64,000 bases of DNA from Paenibacillus endoradicis (GTDB lineage Bacteria; Bacillota; Bacilli; Paenibacillales; Paenibacillaceae). Position 1 is the stretch's first letter, and each line of letters opens with the position of its first letter. The translations under genes were made by a program, and so were the position numbers. Shown here piece by piece: positions 18,498-27,854 of the stretch. Location of the stretch: positions 3,195 through 67,194 of the forward strand of contig NZ_JANQBB010000012.1 of NCBI RefSeq assembly GCF_024721975.1. The letters run 5' to 3'. Under the pieces are notes generated by a model, which saw only the letters and a list, made by a program, of their open reading frames with translations, ran no database searches and was not told where the DNA came from.

Positions 18498-18924
18498 TTG
18501 CTTCACCACCCACTTCTACTTCTCGTTTCACGAACTTAGTTTTAACTGGCAACTTGTGAGATGCAAGACGCATAGCTTCGCGAGCTACTTCTTCAGGAAC
18601 ACCAGCTAGCTCAAACATAATTTTGCCTGGCTTAACTACTGCTACCCATTTCTCAACGTTACCTTTACCACTACCCATACGAACCTCTAGAGGCTTTTGA
18701 GTAATTGGCTTATCCGGGAAAATTTTGATCCATACTTTACCACCACGTTTGATATAACGAGTCATAGCGATACGAGCCGCTTCAATCTGGCGGTTAGTGA
18801 TCCATGATGGTTCAAGTGCTTGAAGACCGTATTCACCAAAAGCTAGTGTAGTACCGCCTTTAGCACGACCTTTCATGTGACCACGTTGTTGTTTACGATG
18901 TTTTACGCGTTTAGGTACCAACAT
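18487..18924 (-). CDS. rplP: 50S ribosomal protein L16
   Basis: 145 residues. L16 orients A-site tRNA near the peptidyl-transferase centre. [40 protein letters not shown] and [20 protein letters not shown] identify it. It follows rpsC by 2 bp and overlaps rpmC. The region (residues around 50-60) where avilamycin/evernimicin changes occur elsewhere looks ordinary. Confidence 0.98.
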   Translation of the reverse strand: MLVPKRVKHRKQQRGHMKGRAKGGTTLAFGEYGLQALEPSWITNRQIEAARIAMTRYIKRGGKVWIKIFPDKPITQKPLEVRMGSGKGNVEKWVAVVKPGKIMFELAGVPEEVAREAMRLASHKLPVKTKFVKREVEVGGEANEG

Positions 18925-18926
18925 GA

Positions 18927-19589
18927 TTAGTTGCCTCCTTCCTGTGGAGCTTTCTTCTTAGTCGGAAGGACTTCACCACGGTAGATCCATACTTTAACAC
19001 CTAGACGACCATAAGTCGTAGCTGCTTCTGCTGTACCGTAATCGATGTCAGCACGAAGTGTATGAAGTGGAACAGTGCCTTCGCTATATCCTTCTGAACG
19101 AGCAATCTCAGCGCCGCCTAGACGACCAGAAACTGCAGTTTTGATTCCTTTTGCACCAGAACGCATAGAGCGTTGCATAGCTTGTTTTAGAGCACGACGG
19201 AATGATACACGACGTTCTAGTTGTTGAGCAATACTTTCAGCAACAAGGATAGCGTCTAGATCAGCATGCTTGATTTCTGAAATATTGATGTGAACTTTTT
19301 TACCTTTAGCGATTTTACCTAGTTGAACACGAAGATTTTCAACTTCTGTTCCGCCTTTACCAATTACCATACCTGGCTTAGCAGTATGAATCGTTACGTT
19401 TACGCGGTTAGCGGCACGTTCGATTTCAAAGCGAGAAACAGCAGCATCTTTCAACTTGCCTTTAAGGTATTCGCGAATTTTAACGTCTTCCATTAGAAGA
19501 TCGCCGAAGTCTTTTTCTGCGTACCATCTGGATTCCCAATCACGGATGATCCCGACACGCAAACCATTAGGATTTACCTTTTGACCCAC
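18927..19589 (-). CDS. rpsC: 30S ribosomal protein S3
   Basis: 220 residues. S3 forms the mRNA entry pore with S4 and S5. [20 protein letters not shown] is the universal start. The KH type-2 domain has the GKGG motif in [20 protein letters not shown]. The C-domain carries [20 protein letters not shown] and [20 protein letters not shown]. It lies between rplV and rplP in the S10 operon order. Confidence 0.98.
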   Translation of the reverse strand: MGQKVNPNGLRVGIIRDWESRWYAEKDFGDLLMEDVKIREYLKGKLKDAAVSRFEIERAANRVNVTIHTAKPGMVIGKGGTEVENLRVQLGKIAKGKKVHINISEIKHADLDAILVAESIAQQLERRVSFRRALKQAMQRSMRSGAKGIKTAVSGRLGGAEIARSEGYSEGTVPLHTLRADIDYGTAEAATTYGRLGVKVWIYRGEVLPTKKKAPQEGGN

Positions 19590-19602
19590 TCGTTATCCCT
19601 CC

Positions 19603-19938
19603 TTATTTTTCAGATACGACCAAAGTGATGTGGCTGGTTCTCTTATTAATTCTACTTGCACGACCCATTGCACGTGGGCGGAAACGTTTCATCGTTGGTC
19701 CTTGGTTCGCAAATACTTGCGATACAACCAAATTGTTAACGTCAAGTTGATTATTATGCTCAGCGTTAGCAATTGCAGAGTTTAACAACTTCTCCAAAAT
19801 TGGGGAAGCAGCTTTAGGCGTGTGACGCAGAATTGCGATTGCTTCGCCAACTTTCTTACCACGGATTAAATCCGCAACCAATTGAGCTTTACGAGGAGCA
19901 ATACGTACAAATCGTGCATGTGCTTTAGCTTCTGCCAT
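19603..19938 (-). CDS. rplV: 50S ribosomal protein L22
   Basis: 111 residues from the ATG at 19938, preceded by GAGGAGG. The longer frame to 19956 covers the SD. L22 lines the nascent-peptide tunnel, and its beta-hairpin (about residues 80-100, [20 protein letters not shown]) forms part of the constriction where macrolide-resistance changes arise elsewhere. No such insertion or deletion is evident. [20 protein letters not shown] is the N-terminal signature. Confidence 0.97.
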   Translation of the reverse strand: MAEAKAHARFVRIAPRKAQLVADLIRGKKVGEAIAILRHTPKAASPILEKLLNSAIANAEHNNQLDVNNLVVSQVFANQGPTMKRFRPRAMGRASRINKRTSHITLVVSEK

Positions 19939-19981
19939 GTGGGAACCTCCTCTCATTCATTAGAAAGTGATCAAGGGCAAA

Positions 19982-20263
19982 TTAACGTCTGCCCGTTTTT
20001 TTGTCATCAGACGCGTGACCTTTATACGTACGTGTTGGTGCGAATTCGCCTAGTTTGTGACCAACCATATCTTCCGTCACATAAACTGGTACGTGTTTAC
20101 GACCATCATATACTGCAAAAGTGTGTCCAATGAATTGTGGGAAAATTGTAGAGCGACGAGACCAAGTTTTAACTACAGTCTTTTTCTCTGTTTCATTCAA
20201 AACCTCAACTTTTTTCAAAAGGTGTCCATCAATAAATGGACCTTTTTTCAAACTGCGACCCAT
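19982..20263 (-). CDS. rpsS: 30S ribosomal protein S19
   Basis: 93 residues from the ATG at 20263, preceded by GGGAGGA. The frame extension to 20281 is rejected. S19 is in the 30S head with S13. [40 protein letters not shown] and [17 protein letters not shown] are diagnostic. Between rplB and rplV. Confidence 0.97.
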   Translation of the reverse strand: MGRSLKKGPFIDGHLLKKVEVLNETEKKTVVKTWSRRSTIFPQFIGHTFAVYDGRKHVPVYVTEDMVGHKLGEFAPTRTYKGHASDDKKTGRR

Positions 20264-20330
20264 GTGAGTTCCTCCCTTCACGTAAGAGCTCTTGCATAAC
20301 CGAAATTATGCTGTTTGTATCAAGCTATTA

Positions 20331-21161
20331 TTACTTCGTGCGACCACGAACGATATATTGACTTGATGCTTTTTTCTTCTTGCGTGTTTTGTAACCAAGT
20401 GTCGGTTTACCCCAAGGAGACAATGGAGATTTACGACCGATAGGAGCACGACCTTCACCACCACCGTGAGGGTGATCGTTAGGGTTCATTACTACCCCGC
20501 GGACTTGAGGACGTTTGCCCAGCCAACGATTACGACCAGCTTTACCAATTTTGATAAGCTCATGGTCACCGTTACCTACAGCACCAATTGTAGCACGGCA
20601 AGTGTTAAGAATGCGACGAACTTCGCCAGAGTTAAGACGAACCGTTACATAACTTTCTTCTTTACCAAGCAATTGAGCTTCTGTACCAGCAGCACGAACT
20701 AATTGTCCGCCTTTACCAGGTTTCAACTCAATGTTGTGGATAACTGTACCAACTGGAATGTTAGCTAGAGGTAGAGAGTTACCGATTTTAATATCAGAAC
20801 CAATACCAGATTGAACTTGGTCACCAACTTTAAGACCTTTAGGTGCGATAATGTAAGCTTTCGCTCCGTCAACATAATGGATTAGCGCAATGTTAGATGT
20901 ACGGTTTGGATCGTACTCAATTGTTGCAACATTACCAATAATGCCGTCTTTATTACGTTTAAAGTCAATGATACGGTATTTACGTTTGTGTCCACCACCA
21001 TGGTGACGAACTGTAATTTTACCTTGATTGTTACGACCAGCTTTTTTGAAAAGCGGCGCAAGCAATGATTTCTCCGGAGTACTTGTCGTAATTTCTTCGA
21101 ATGTAGAAACTGACATGTTACGACGAGCAGGAGAGGTCGGTTTGTACTTTTTGATTGGCAC
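20331..21161 (-). CDS. rplB: 50S ribosomal protein L2
   Basis: 276 residues. L2 is a primary 23S rRNA binder needed for subunit joining and peptidyl transfer. [40 protein letters not shown] and the C-terminal [20 protein letters not shown] with the conserved functional His are all present. [19 protein letters not shown] ends the protein as usual. 50 bp after rplW... rpsS order is standard: rplW, rplB, rpsS. Confidence 0.98.
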   Translation of the reverse strand: MPIKKYKPTSPARRNMSVSTFEEITTSTPEKSLLAPLFKKAGRNNQGKITVRHHGGGHKRKYRIIDFKRNKDGIIGNVATIEYDPNRTSNIALIHYVDGAKAYIIAPKGLKVGDQVQSGIGSDIKIGNSLPLANIPVGTVIHNIELKPGKGGQLVRAAGTEAQLLGKEESYVTVRLNSGEVRRILNTCRATIGAVGNGDHELIKIGKAGRNRWLGKRPQVRGVVMNPNDHPHGGGEGRAPIGRKSPLSPWGKPTLGYKTRKKKKASSQYIVRGRTK

Positions 21162-21178
21162 TTGTGTTCCCTCCTTTT

Positions 21179-21472
21179 CTAAACTGACGTTTCAAAGAAT
21201 TCAAGTTCTTTGCTATCTTGACTTAATTGAACAATAGCTTTTTTCCAATTTGGTCTGTAGCCACTGTATTTACCATAACGTTTCGGTTTACCCGCAACGC
21301 GCATAGTGTTAACACTAGTTACTTTAACATTGAAAATTTGTTCAATAGCAAGTTTGATTTCTGTTTTGTTAGAGCGCAAATCAACTTCAAAAACATAACG
21401 TTTTACAGCCATGTAATCGCTCGTACGTTCGGTAATAATCGGGCGCTTAATGATATCGCGAGGATTCTTCAT
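21179..21472 (-). CDS. rplW: 50S ribosomal protein L23
   Basis: 97 residues. L23 surrounds the tunnel exit and is the docking point for trigger factor and [43 protein letters not shown] and [19 protein letters not shown] identify it. The ATG at 21472 overlaps the rplD stop by one base (TAATG). Confidence 0.97.
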   Translation of the reverse strand: MKNPRDIIKRPIITERTSDYMAVKRYVFEVDLRSNKTEIKLAIEQIFNVKVTSVNTMRVAGKPKRYGKYSGYRPNWKKAIVQLSQDSKELEFFETSV

Positions 21473-22095
21473 TATGCAAACACCTCCTGTACTTTCTCTA
21501 CCGCTTCTTTAGTGATGATCAATTTGTCATAAACAAGAACATCACGAACATTGATGCCATCAGCAGCGACGAATTTAACTCCAGGAATGTTACGAGCAGA
21601 CAATGCTACGTTATCCTCGTAGTTAGCAGTAACAACCAAAGCTTTACGCTCTACTTTAAGGTTGTTAAGAATGTTTGCGAATTCTTTCGTTTTTGGAGTT
21701 GCAAATGCAAGTTGATCCAAAACGATGATGTTTTCTGCAATTACTTTAGAAGAAAGTGCAGATTTGATCGCAAGACGACGAACTTTTTTAGGAAGTTTGA
21801 AGCCGTATGAGCGAGGTGTAGGGCCGAATACAACACCACCACCAACCCATTGTGGCGAACGGATACTACCTTGACGAGCACGACCTGTACCTTTTTGTTT
21901 CCAAGGTTTACGTCCACCGCCTCGTACTTCGGAGCGTCCTTTAGTTTTGTGCGTTCCTTGACGTTCTGCAGCTTGTTGCAGAATGACAGCACTATGCATA
22001 ACATGAACATGCGGTTGGATACCGAACACACTATCAGCTAGTTCTAGTTCGCCAACTTGTGCACCACTCACGTTGAATACTGTTACTTTAGGCAT
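21472..22095 (-). CDS. rplD: 50S ribosomal protein L4
   Basis: 207 residues. L4 nucleates 50S assembly and its extended loop reaches the exit tunnel: [60 protein letters not shown] is in the globular part. In E. coli L4 represses the S10 operon by attenuation, but no comparable mechanism is shown here. It lies between rplC and rplW with a one-base overlap to rplW. Confidence 0.98.
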   Translation of the reverse strand: MPKVTVFNVSGAQVGELELADSVFGIQPHVHVMHSAVILQQAAERQGTHKTKGRSEVRGGGRKPWKQKGTGRARQGSIRSPQWVGGGVVFGPTPRSYGFKLPKKVRRLAIKSALSSKVIAENIIVLDQLAFATPKTKEFANILNNLKVERKALVVTANYEDNVALSARNIPGVKFVAADGINVRDVLVYDKLIITKEAVEKVQEVFA

Positions 22096-22123
22096 TTCTT
22101 GTTCCTCCTTTCTTCAACAACAA

Positions 22124-22747
22124 TTAGTTCTTAACCGTTTGTTTAATATTTACAAATCCATTTTTAGGACCAGGGATAGAACCTTTAATTAGAATCACGT
22201 TACGCTCAGCGTCTACACGAATAACTTCTAATTTTTGAATAGTAACTGTTTCTGTACCCATATGTCCTGGTAGGCGTTTACCTTTCGGTACGCGGTTCGC
22301 TTGGATAGAACCCATTGAACCTGGACCACGGTGATAACGAGAACCATGTGACATTGGACCAGTACTTTGACCCCAACGTTTGATTACACCCGCGAATCCT
22401 TTACCTTTAGAAATACCTGTTACGTCAACAAATTCGCCTTGTGCGAATAAGTCAGCTGACACGATTTGGCCAACTTCATACTCACCAAGATTAATTCCAC
22501 GAATTTCGCGAACGTAGCGCTTAGGAGTTGCATTAGCTTTTTTAGCGTGACCAGCTTCTGGTTTATTGGATCTGCTTTCTTTTTTGTCAGCAAAACCAAG
22601 TTGAACAGCTTCATAGCCATCGTTTTCCAAGTCTTTCTTCTGTAAGACTACGCAAGGACCAGCTTCAATTACTGTTACTGGAATTACGTTACCTTCAGGA
22701 GTAAATACTTGAGTCATACCAAGTTTTTTACCTAAGATACCTTTCAT
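22124..22747 (-). CDS. rplC: 50S ribosomal protein L3
   Basis: 207 residues. L3 initiates 50S assembly and approaches the peptidyl-transferase centre. [60 protein letters not shown] and [20 protein letters not shown] are the core signature, including the conserved Gln modified in some bacteria. Between rpsJ and rplD. Confidence 0.98.
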   Translation of the reverse strand: MKGILGKKLGMTQVFTPEGNVIPVTVIEAGPCVVLQKKDLENDGYEAVQLGFADKKESRSNKPEAGHAKKANATPKRYVREIRGINLGEYEVGQIVSADLFAQGEFVDVTGISKGKGFAGVIKRWGQSTGPMSHGSRYHRGPGSMGSIQANRVPKGKRLPGHMGTETVTIQKLEVIRVDAERNVILIKGSIPGPKNGFVNIKQTVKN

Positions 22748-22787
22748 GTTGACACCTCATTCCTCTCTATACTTACATTAATTCTAC

Positions 22788-23111
<324 letters not shown>

Positions 23112-23232
23112 CTATCGCCCAATTTTTTAATCGGACATACTCCGTAAGAAAACCCTACACATGCCCCATGGCAAAGGGGCCGGGTGTGTCGGCAACCTCT
23201 CACATCAACGCAACGTCAGACCAACAGTCAAT

Positions 23233-23261
23233 ATTATACACGAGTAGGCATATGATTGCAA
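23233..23261 (-). promoter_or_regulatory. Main promoter of the S10-spc-alpha supercluster
   Basis: TTGCAA (23261-23256), 17 bases, TATAAT (23238-23233). The leader that follows contains a strong hairpin (GGCCCCTTTGCCATGGGGC inside a longer ACACAC/GTGTGT stem, about 23186-23155), a candidate site for control of ribosomal protein synthesis. From 23281 to 23457 I see no gene. Confidence 0.65.
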
Positions 23262-23459
23262 CTAGTTTTATACCTTGTACAATATTTCTTTTTTCCGACG
23301 TATTATTCTCTAATTAATAGATCAAAGCGTACGCTTATCATCACTAATAGTTGTTCCATAGAATAGCTTAATGAGTACAAGCGCGCGTTCCGAGTCATCC
23401 ATTAACTTATGCACTTTTAACATTATATAAGTTTATACCGAACTTGTCATGTTCCAAAT

Positions 23460-23498
23460 AAAAACAACGATTTTTCATCTCTGAAAATCGTTGTTTTT
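23460..23498. terminator. Terminator of the ABC importer operon
   Basis: A 15-bp perfect stem, AAAAACAACGATTTT (23460-23474) and its complement (23484-23498), flanked by A and T runs. It separates the upstream ABC operon from the S10 promoter. Confidence 0.85.
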
Positions 23499-23543
23499 AT
23501 TTTGTTTTTTCTATTATATATAGTTGACCATTTCAATTACTCA

Positions 23544-24338
23544 TTAACCGAGAACAACACGATCATCAGCCATTTTTTTACCGCTTATTCGTTCGAATTC
23601 ATTCAATAAACTTTCTACAGTAAGCTGTGGTTTACGAACTTCATCAACTTGCAAAATAATTCGGCCCTTATCCATCATAATTAGTCGATTACCAAGACGA
23701 ATCGCTTGCTCCATATTATGTGTAACCATTATCGTAGTAAGGTTAAGATCTTTTACGATTCGTTCGGTCAAATTAGTAATTAGTTCAGCTCGAGCTGGAT
23801 CGAGCGCAGCCGTATGTTCATCAAGTAACAATATTTGCGGTCTAGTGAATGTAGCCATCAATAAACTTAAAGCTTGACGCTCACCACCTGATAACAATCC
23901 TACTTTTGCACCCATACGATTCTCAAGACCAATTCCAAGCTTAGAAAGTTCCTCTTTAAATATAACCTTAGTCTTGCTCGTTACACCAAATGAGAAACCT
24001 CTACGCTGACCACGTTTGTAAGCTAGTGCTAAGTTTTCTTCAATAGACATATGCGGCGCTGTACCTGCCATTGGATCTTGGAAAACACGACCTATCCATC
24101 GACTACGACTATGTTCAGGTAGATTACTGACATCAGTACCATCGATTACTATGTTTCCAATGTCAGGTTTAAGAACTCCTGATACTACATTCATTAATGT
24201 TGACTTACCTGCCCCATTACTTCCTATAATCGTTATAAAATCTCCACTCTTTAAATGCAAGTCTGCATTTAATAATGCGATTTTTTCATCGATTGTACCT
24301 GGATTAAACAATTTGGATACTTCGTTAATGTGTAACAT
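23544..24338 (-). CDS. ABC transporter ATP-binding protein (TrpXYZ-type importer)
   Basis: 264 residues. Walker A is GSNGAGKST near residue 38, the Q-loop is VFQDPMAG, the signature is LSGGERQALSLLMATF, Walker B is ILLLDEHTAALDP and the switch His is VTHNMEQAI. It overlaps the permease gene by 14 bases. The set ATPase, BPD_transp_2 permease and ABC_sub_bind lipoprotein is the family that includes the streptococcal TrpXYZ tryptophan importer. Some members are predicted to import other amino acids or nucleoside-like compounds. Substrate here is unknown, and there is no T-box upstream to point to tryptophan. Confidence 0.85.
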   Translation of the reverse strand: MLHINEVSKLFNPGTIDEKIALLNADLHLKSGDFITIIGSNGAGKSTLMNVVSGVLKPDIGNIVIDGTDVSNLPEHSRSRWIGRVFQDPMAGTAPHMSIEENLALAYKRGQRRGFSFGVTSKTKVIFKEELSKLGIGLENRMGAKVGLLSGGERQALSLLMATFTRPQILLLDEHTAALDPARAELITNLTERIVKDLNLTTIMVTHNMEQAIRLGNRLIMMDKGRIILQVDEVRKPQLTVESLLNEFERISGKKMADDRVVLG

Positions 24339-25254
24339 CTAGCGCACTTCCCCCTTTCGAGGTCGAGTTCACTTGTTGGATAACTTCTTCTGCACGCTTG
24401 CGTGATGTTTTCTTTTCCTGCATTGCATTTTTAATAGTAGGAATAATTAATGCGAAAATAATAATAAGTGCTGTAACTAACTTCATGTCTTGTGCATCCA
24501 TACCCGGAATTCTTAAGGCTAATGCATAAATAACGCGATATATAATAGCTCCGAGTACAACGGCAATCGTCGCACGGAATATTGTTTTCCTACCAAATAT
24601 AGCTTCACCAATAATTACAGATGCTAAACCGATAACAATCATGCCTACACCCATATTGATATTTGTTTGATTCGTTGAGAATGCGATTAGACCACCGGAA
24701 GTTGCAACAAGCGCGTTTGACAATGAAACACCAAGAATTGTAGTCATATGTGTGTTAGCGCCAAAGCTTTTGATCATTCGTTGATTATCACCAGTTGCAC
24801 GTAAACTTAGGCCGATATTCGTTTTGAAAAACAGATCTAATAATATTTTTACTCCTATAGCCACAATTATTCCAATTAACCATACTGGAGCAGAACTAAA
24901 TAAATTCGTAGTATCACGCAATGAAAGACTAGGCTTGCCCATTATACGTAGATTGATTGAATAGAGAGCAATCATCATAATAATACCTGATAGTAGTCCA
25001 TTAATTTTACCTTTTGTATGTAGCAGTCCTGTCATTAACCCGGCAAGTGCACCGCCACAAAACGCGAATATTAAAGAAATGACAGGTGAGTATCCATTCA
25101 TCGCCATAACAGTAGTTATGGCTGCTCCCGTAGTAAAACTACCGTCTACTGTAAGATCCGGAAAATCTAATACTCGATAGGTAATAAATACACCCAATGC
25201 CATTAATGCATACAGTAAACCACTTTCTAACGCTCCTACTAATGAATATAACAT
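24325..25254 (-). CDS. ABC transporter permease, BPD_transp_2 type
   Basis: 309 residues, about eight to nine hydrophobic segments. LESGLLYALMALGVFITYRV, LDFPDLTVDGSFTTGAAITT and GLSLRATGDNQRMIKSFGAN (the EAA-like cytoplasmic coupling loop) are typical of the permeases paired with ABC_sub_bind lipoproteins. A basic cytoplasmic C-tail follows the last segment. It is separated from the binding-protein gene by 92 bp containing two hairpins, and it overlaps the ATPase gene. No second permease is present, so a homodimer is expected. Confidence 0.85.
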   Translation of the reverse strand: MLYSLVGALESGLLYALMALGVFITYRVLDFPDLTVDGSFTTGAAITTVMAMNGYSPVISLIFAFCGGALAGLMTGLLHTKGKINGLLSGIIMMIALYSINLRIMGKPSLSLRDTTNLFSSAPVWLIGIIVAIGVKILLDLFFKTNIGLSLRATGDNQRMIKSFGANTHMTTILGVSLSNALVATSGGLIAFSTNQTNINMGVGMIVIGLASVIIGEAIFGRKTIFRATIAVVLGAIIYRVIYALALRIPGMDAQDMKLVTALIIIFALIIPTIKNAMQEKKTSRKRAEEVIQQVNSTSKGGSALDVTH

Positions 25255-25282
25255 CGTTTTCCTCCTTACTATTCAAACGTAT

Positions 25283-25344
25283 GCAGGGGACCAGTTCTCT
25301 GATCCCCTGCAGGTATTACCTAATATAACTAACATTATATTAGG
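25283..25344 (-). promoter_or_regulatory. Two hairpins between binding-protein and permease genes
   Basis: GCAGGGGA (25283-25290) pairs with TCCCCTGC (25303-25310), and CCTAATATA (25319-25327) pairs with TATATTAGG (25336-25344). Neither is followed by a clear U-tract on the minus strand. They may protect the 3' end of the binding-protein mRNA. Confidence 0.5.
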
Positions 25345-25346
25345 TA

Positions 25347-26342
25347 TTATTGAATAATGTTATTAGCTGGATCTTTCACATAAGCTTTCATTGCATCTGT
25401 CACTTCAATACCCATCTCAGCTGCAACTTTTGTATTAATAATGAAATCAAGATTTTGCGGCTTAGTCACTGTCATCTCACCTGGTTTTTTACCATTTTTC
25501 AGAATATCGACAACCATCTGTCCTACTTGATAACCATGATCATAATATTTGAATCCTACTGTTGCAAACGCACCTGCCTCAACAGTGTCACGATCGGATG
25601 AGAAGAATGGGATGTCATTTTCGTAAGCAACATCGATAATCGTACCGACGGCTTCTACCACTGAGTTATCCAGTGTAATGAAGATTGCATCAACTTTACC
25701 TACTAATGATTGAGCTGCTATTTGCACATCTGATGCATTAACAATTGGTGCTTCAATTAATTCAATACCATGTGTAGCTAGACGAGCTTGTGCTGTTGCA
25801 GCCATAACTACGGAGTTAGACTCTCCCTTATTAATAACGATACCTACTTTTTTAACAGTAGAAAATTCTTTAGCAATGAAATCCATCAGTGATTCTATTG
25901 CTTCAGGACTAGAATCCGAAGCTCCTGTAACATTGCCACCTGGTGATTCTAATGAAGGAACCAGCTTGTCAGCAATAGGATCAGTTACTGCAGCGAACAC
26001 TACTGGAGTTTCAGTAATTTCATCTATAAGCCCTAACGCACTAGGAGTCGCAATCCCGATTGCAACATCTGGATTACCTTCTTTAATTTTTTGTGAAATT
26101 GGTTGTAAATTAGCAGGTTCTGCTTGTGCGTTTTGGAAGTCGATAACTAGGTTTTCACCCTCTTTAATTCCAGCATCAGCTAGCGCATCAATAATACCAT
26201 CATGAACTGCATTAAGTGATGGATGCTCAACATATTGAGAAATGGCAATTTTGTAAGAATCTGAATCTTTCCCGCCTGAACATGCTGTAAGTGATAAGAC
26301 TACAAGTGATAACACTAAACCAGACAATAATTTCTTTTTCAA
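25347..26342 (-). CDS. ABC transporter substrate-binding lipoprotein (ABC_sub_bind, TrpX-like)
   Basis: 331 residues from the TTG at 26342, chosen because AAAGGGG lies 8 bases before it and a KKK-hydrophobic signal peptide starts there. The lipobox is LSLTAC, with Cys about residue 20. The mature part has the bilobal pattern of the ABC_sub_bind family: KIAISQYVEHPSLNAVHDGI, FQNAQAEPANLQPISQKI, PVVFAAVTDPIADKLVPSL, GNVTGASD and PFFSSDRDTVEAGAFATVGF. It is first in the operon from its own promoter (26401-26429). The ligand is not predictable. TrpX homologues bind tryptophan, but the family is broader. Confidence 0.85.
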   Translation of the reverse strand: MKKKLLSGLVLSLVVLSLTACSGGKDSDSYKIAISQYVEHPSLNAVHDGIIDALADAGIKEGENLVIDFQNAQAEPANLQPISQKIKEGNPDVAIGIATPSALGLIDEITETPVVFAAVTDPIADKLVPSLESPGGNVTGASDSSPEAIESLMDFIAKEFSTVKKVGIVINKGESNSVVMAATAQARLATHGIELIEAPIVNASDVQIAAQSLVGKVDAIFITLDNSVVEAVGTIIDVAYENDIPFFSSDRDTVEAGAFATVGFKYYDHGYQVGQMVVDILKNGKKPGEMTVTKPQNLDFIINTKVAAEMGIEVTDAMKAYVKDPANNIIQ

Positions 26343-26400
26343 TGAAATGACCCCTTTCATAATGCGAATATTGTATGAATGCTTGTATATTCTTTCCATC

Positions 26401-26429
26401 ATCTTAAATGTACAACGCTAATACGTCAA
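26401..26429 (-). promoter_or_regulatory. Promoter of the ABC importer operon
   Basis: TTGACG (26429-26424), 17 bases, TAAGAT (26406-26401), about 60 bases upstream of the TTG start. It lies 70 bp downstream of the tuf terminator, so the operon is transcribed independently of tuf. Confidence 0.6.
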
Positions 26430-26502
26430 TACTTCTATTCTATAAAGTGTTGTCGCAGCATAACTTCATCATGAAATTAAAAACTACTTTAAATTACACA
26501 AA

Positions 26503-26534
26503 AAAGAAGCCTCCATTTGCATGGAGGCTTCTTT
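26503..26534. terminator. Terminator after tuf
   Basis: A 14-bp perfect stem, AAAGAAGCCTCCAT (26503-26516) and complement (26521-26534), with loop TTGC and a T-run on the minus strand. It closes the rpsL-rpsG-fusA-tuf unit. Confidence 0.88.
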
Positions 26535-26559
26535 ATAAGCAGCTTATGCTGCGAGTTTA

Positions 26560-27750
26560 TTAAGCTTGGATAGATGCAACCGCACCGGCACCAACTGTAC
26601 GACCACCTTCACGGATGGAGAAGCGAGTACCATCTTCTACCGCGATTGGAGCGATCAATTCAACAGTTACTTCGATGTTGTCACCAGGCATAACCATTTC
26701 AGAACCTTCAGGAAGGTTGATGATACCAGTTACGTCAGTTGTACGGAAGTAGAACTGTGGACGGTAACCAGTGAAGAATGGCTTATGACGGCCACCCTCT
26801 TCTTTAGTAAGAACGTAGATTTGAGCTGTGAAGTTAGTATGAGGCTTTACAGAACCTGGTTTAGCCAATACTTGACCGCGCTCGATATCTTTACGATCTA
26901 CACCACGAAGTAGTGCACCAACGTTGTCCCCTGCTGAAGCATAGTCAAGCAATTTACGGAACATCTCAACGCCTGTTACTACAGACTTACGAGTTTCTTC
27001 TTGAAGACCGATAATTTCGATCTCATCACCAATTTTGATTTCTCCACGCTCAACACGACCAGTGGCAACAGTACCACGACCAGTGATTGTGAATACATCC
27101 TCAACAGGCATAAGGAATGGTTTGTTAATATCACGTTCTGGAGTTGGGATATAAGTATCGATTTGTTCGAACAATTCGATAATTTTAGCAGCCCAAGGAC
27201 CATCAGTGTTTTGTAGTGCTTCACGAGCAGAACCACGAACGATTGGAGTATCATCACCAGGGAAATCGTATTCGCTAAGAAGGTCACGAATTTCCATTTC
27301 AACAAGCTCAAGAAGCTCTTCATCATCAACCATATCACATTTGTTCAAGAATACTACGATGTAAGGAACACCTACTTGACGAGAAAGCAAGATGTGCTCA
27401 CGAGTTTGTGGCATAGGACCATCAGTTGCAGATACAACTAGGATAGCTCCGTCCATTTGTGCAGCACCAGTGATCATGTTTTTAACATAATCGGCATGGC
27501 CTGGGCAGTCAACGTGTGCATAGTGACGAGATGGAGTTTCATACTCTACGTGAGAAGTAGAGATTGTGATACCACGCTCGCGCTCTTCTGGAGCTTTATC
27601 GATTTGATCAAACGCAATCGCAGCACCACCATATGTTTTAGAAAGTACAGTAGTGATTGCAGCTGTAAGAGTAGTTTTACCATGATCGACGTGACCAATA
27701 GTACCAATATTTACGTGCGGTTTAGAACGGTCAAATTTAGCTTTTGCCAT
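26560..27750 (-). CDS. tuf: Elongation factor Tu
   Basis: 396 residues. EF-Tu delivers aminoacyl-tRNA to the A site. G1 is GHVDHGKT, G3 DCPGHADY, G4 NKCDMVDD and G5 GSA. The switch I effector region carries ERERGITIS. Domain 2/3 segments such as [20 protein letters not shown] and [20 protein letters not shown] are standard. The kirromycin-contact region shows no evident alteration. It follows fusA by 104 bp containing a hairpin, and is the last gene of the str operon. Confidence 0.98.
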   Translation of the reverse strand: MAKAKFDRSKPHVNIGTIGHVDHGKTTLTAAITTVLSKTYGGAAIAFDQIDKAPEERERGITISTSHVEYETPSRHYAHVDCPGHADYVKNMITGAAQMDGAILVVSATDGPMPQTREHILLSRQVGVPYIVVFLNKCDMVDDEELLELVEMEIRDLLSEYDFPGDDTPIVRGSAREALQNTDGPWAAKIIELFEQIDTYIPTPERDINKPFLMPVEDVFTITGRGTVATGRVERGEIKIGDEIEIIGLQEETRKSVVTGVEMFRKLLDYASAGDNVGALLRGVDRKDIERGQVLAKPGSVKPHTNFTAQIYVLTKEEGGRHKPFFTGYRPQFYFRTTDVTGIINLPEGSEMVMPGDNIEVTVELIAPIAVEDGTRFSIREGGRTVGAGAVASIQA

Positions 27751-27794
27751 TGAACTTAATCCTCCTCAATATATCTAATTTATTTTTATGTGTA

Positions 27795-27829
27795 AGCCGA
27801 TATTAGATATTTTATATCTAATTTCGGCT
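27795..27829 (-). promoter_or_regulatory. Hairpin between fusA and tuf
   Basis: AGCCGATATTAGATA pairs with TATCTAATTTCGGCT with one offset, giving a long AU-rich stem-loop in the fusA-tuf interval. Followed on the minus strand by an AU-rich but not U-only stretch. It may be a partial terminator or processing site. Confidence 0.45.
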
Positions 27830-27854
27830 AAAATCAAACTTTTCAAAAGTGAGA

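Noticed and set aside
26343..26480. T-box upstream of the TrpXYZ-like importer
   Set aside because: No AGAGTGGAACCGCG-type sequence or stem I; only a promoter is visible.
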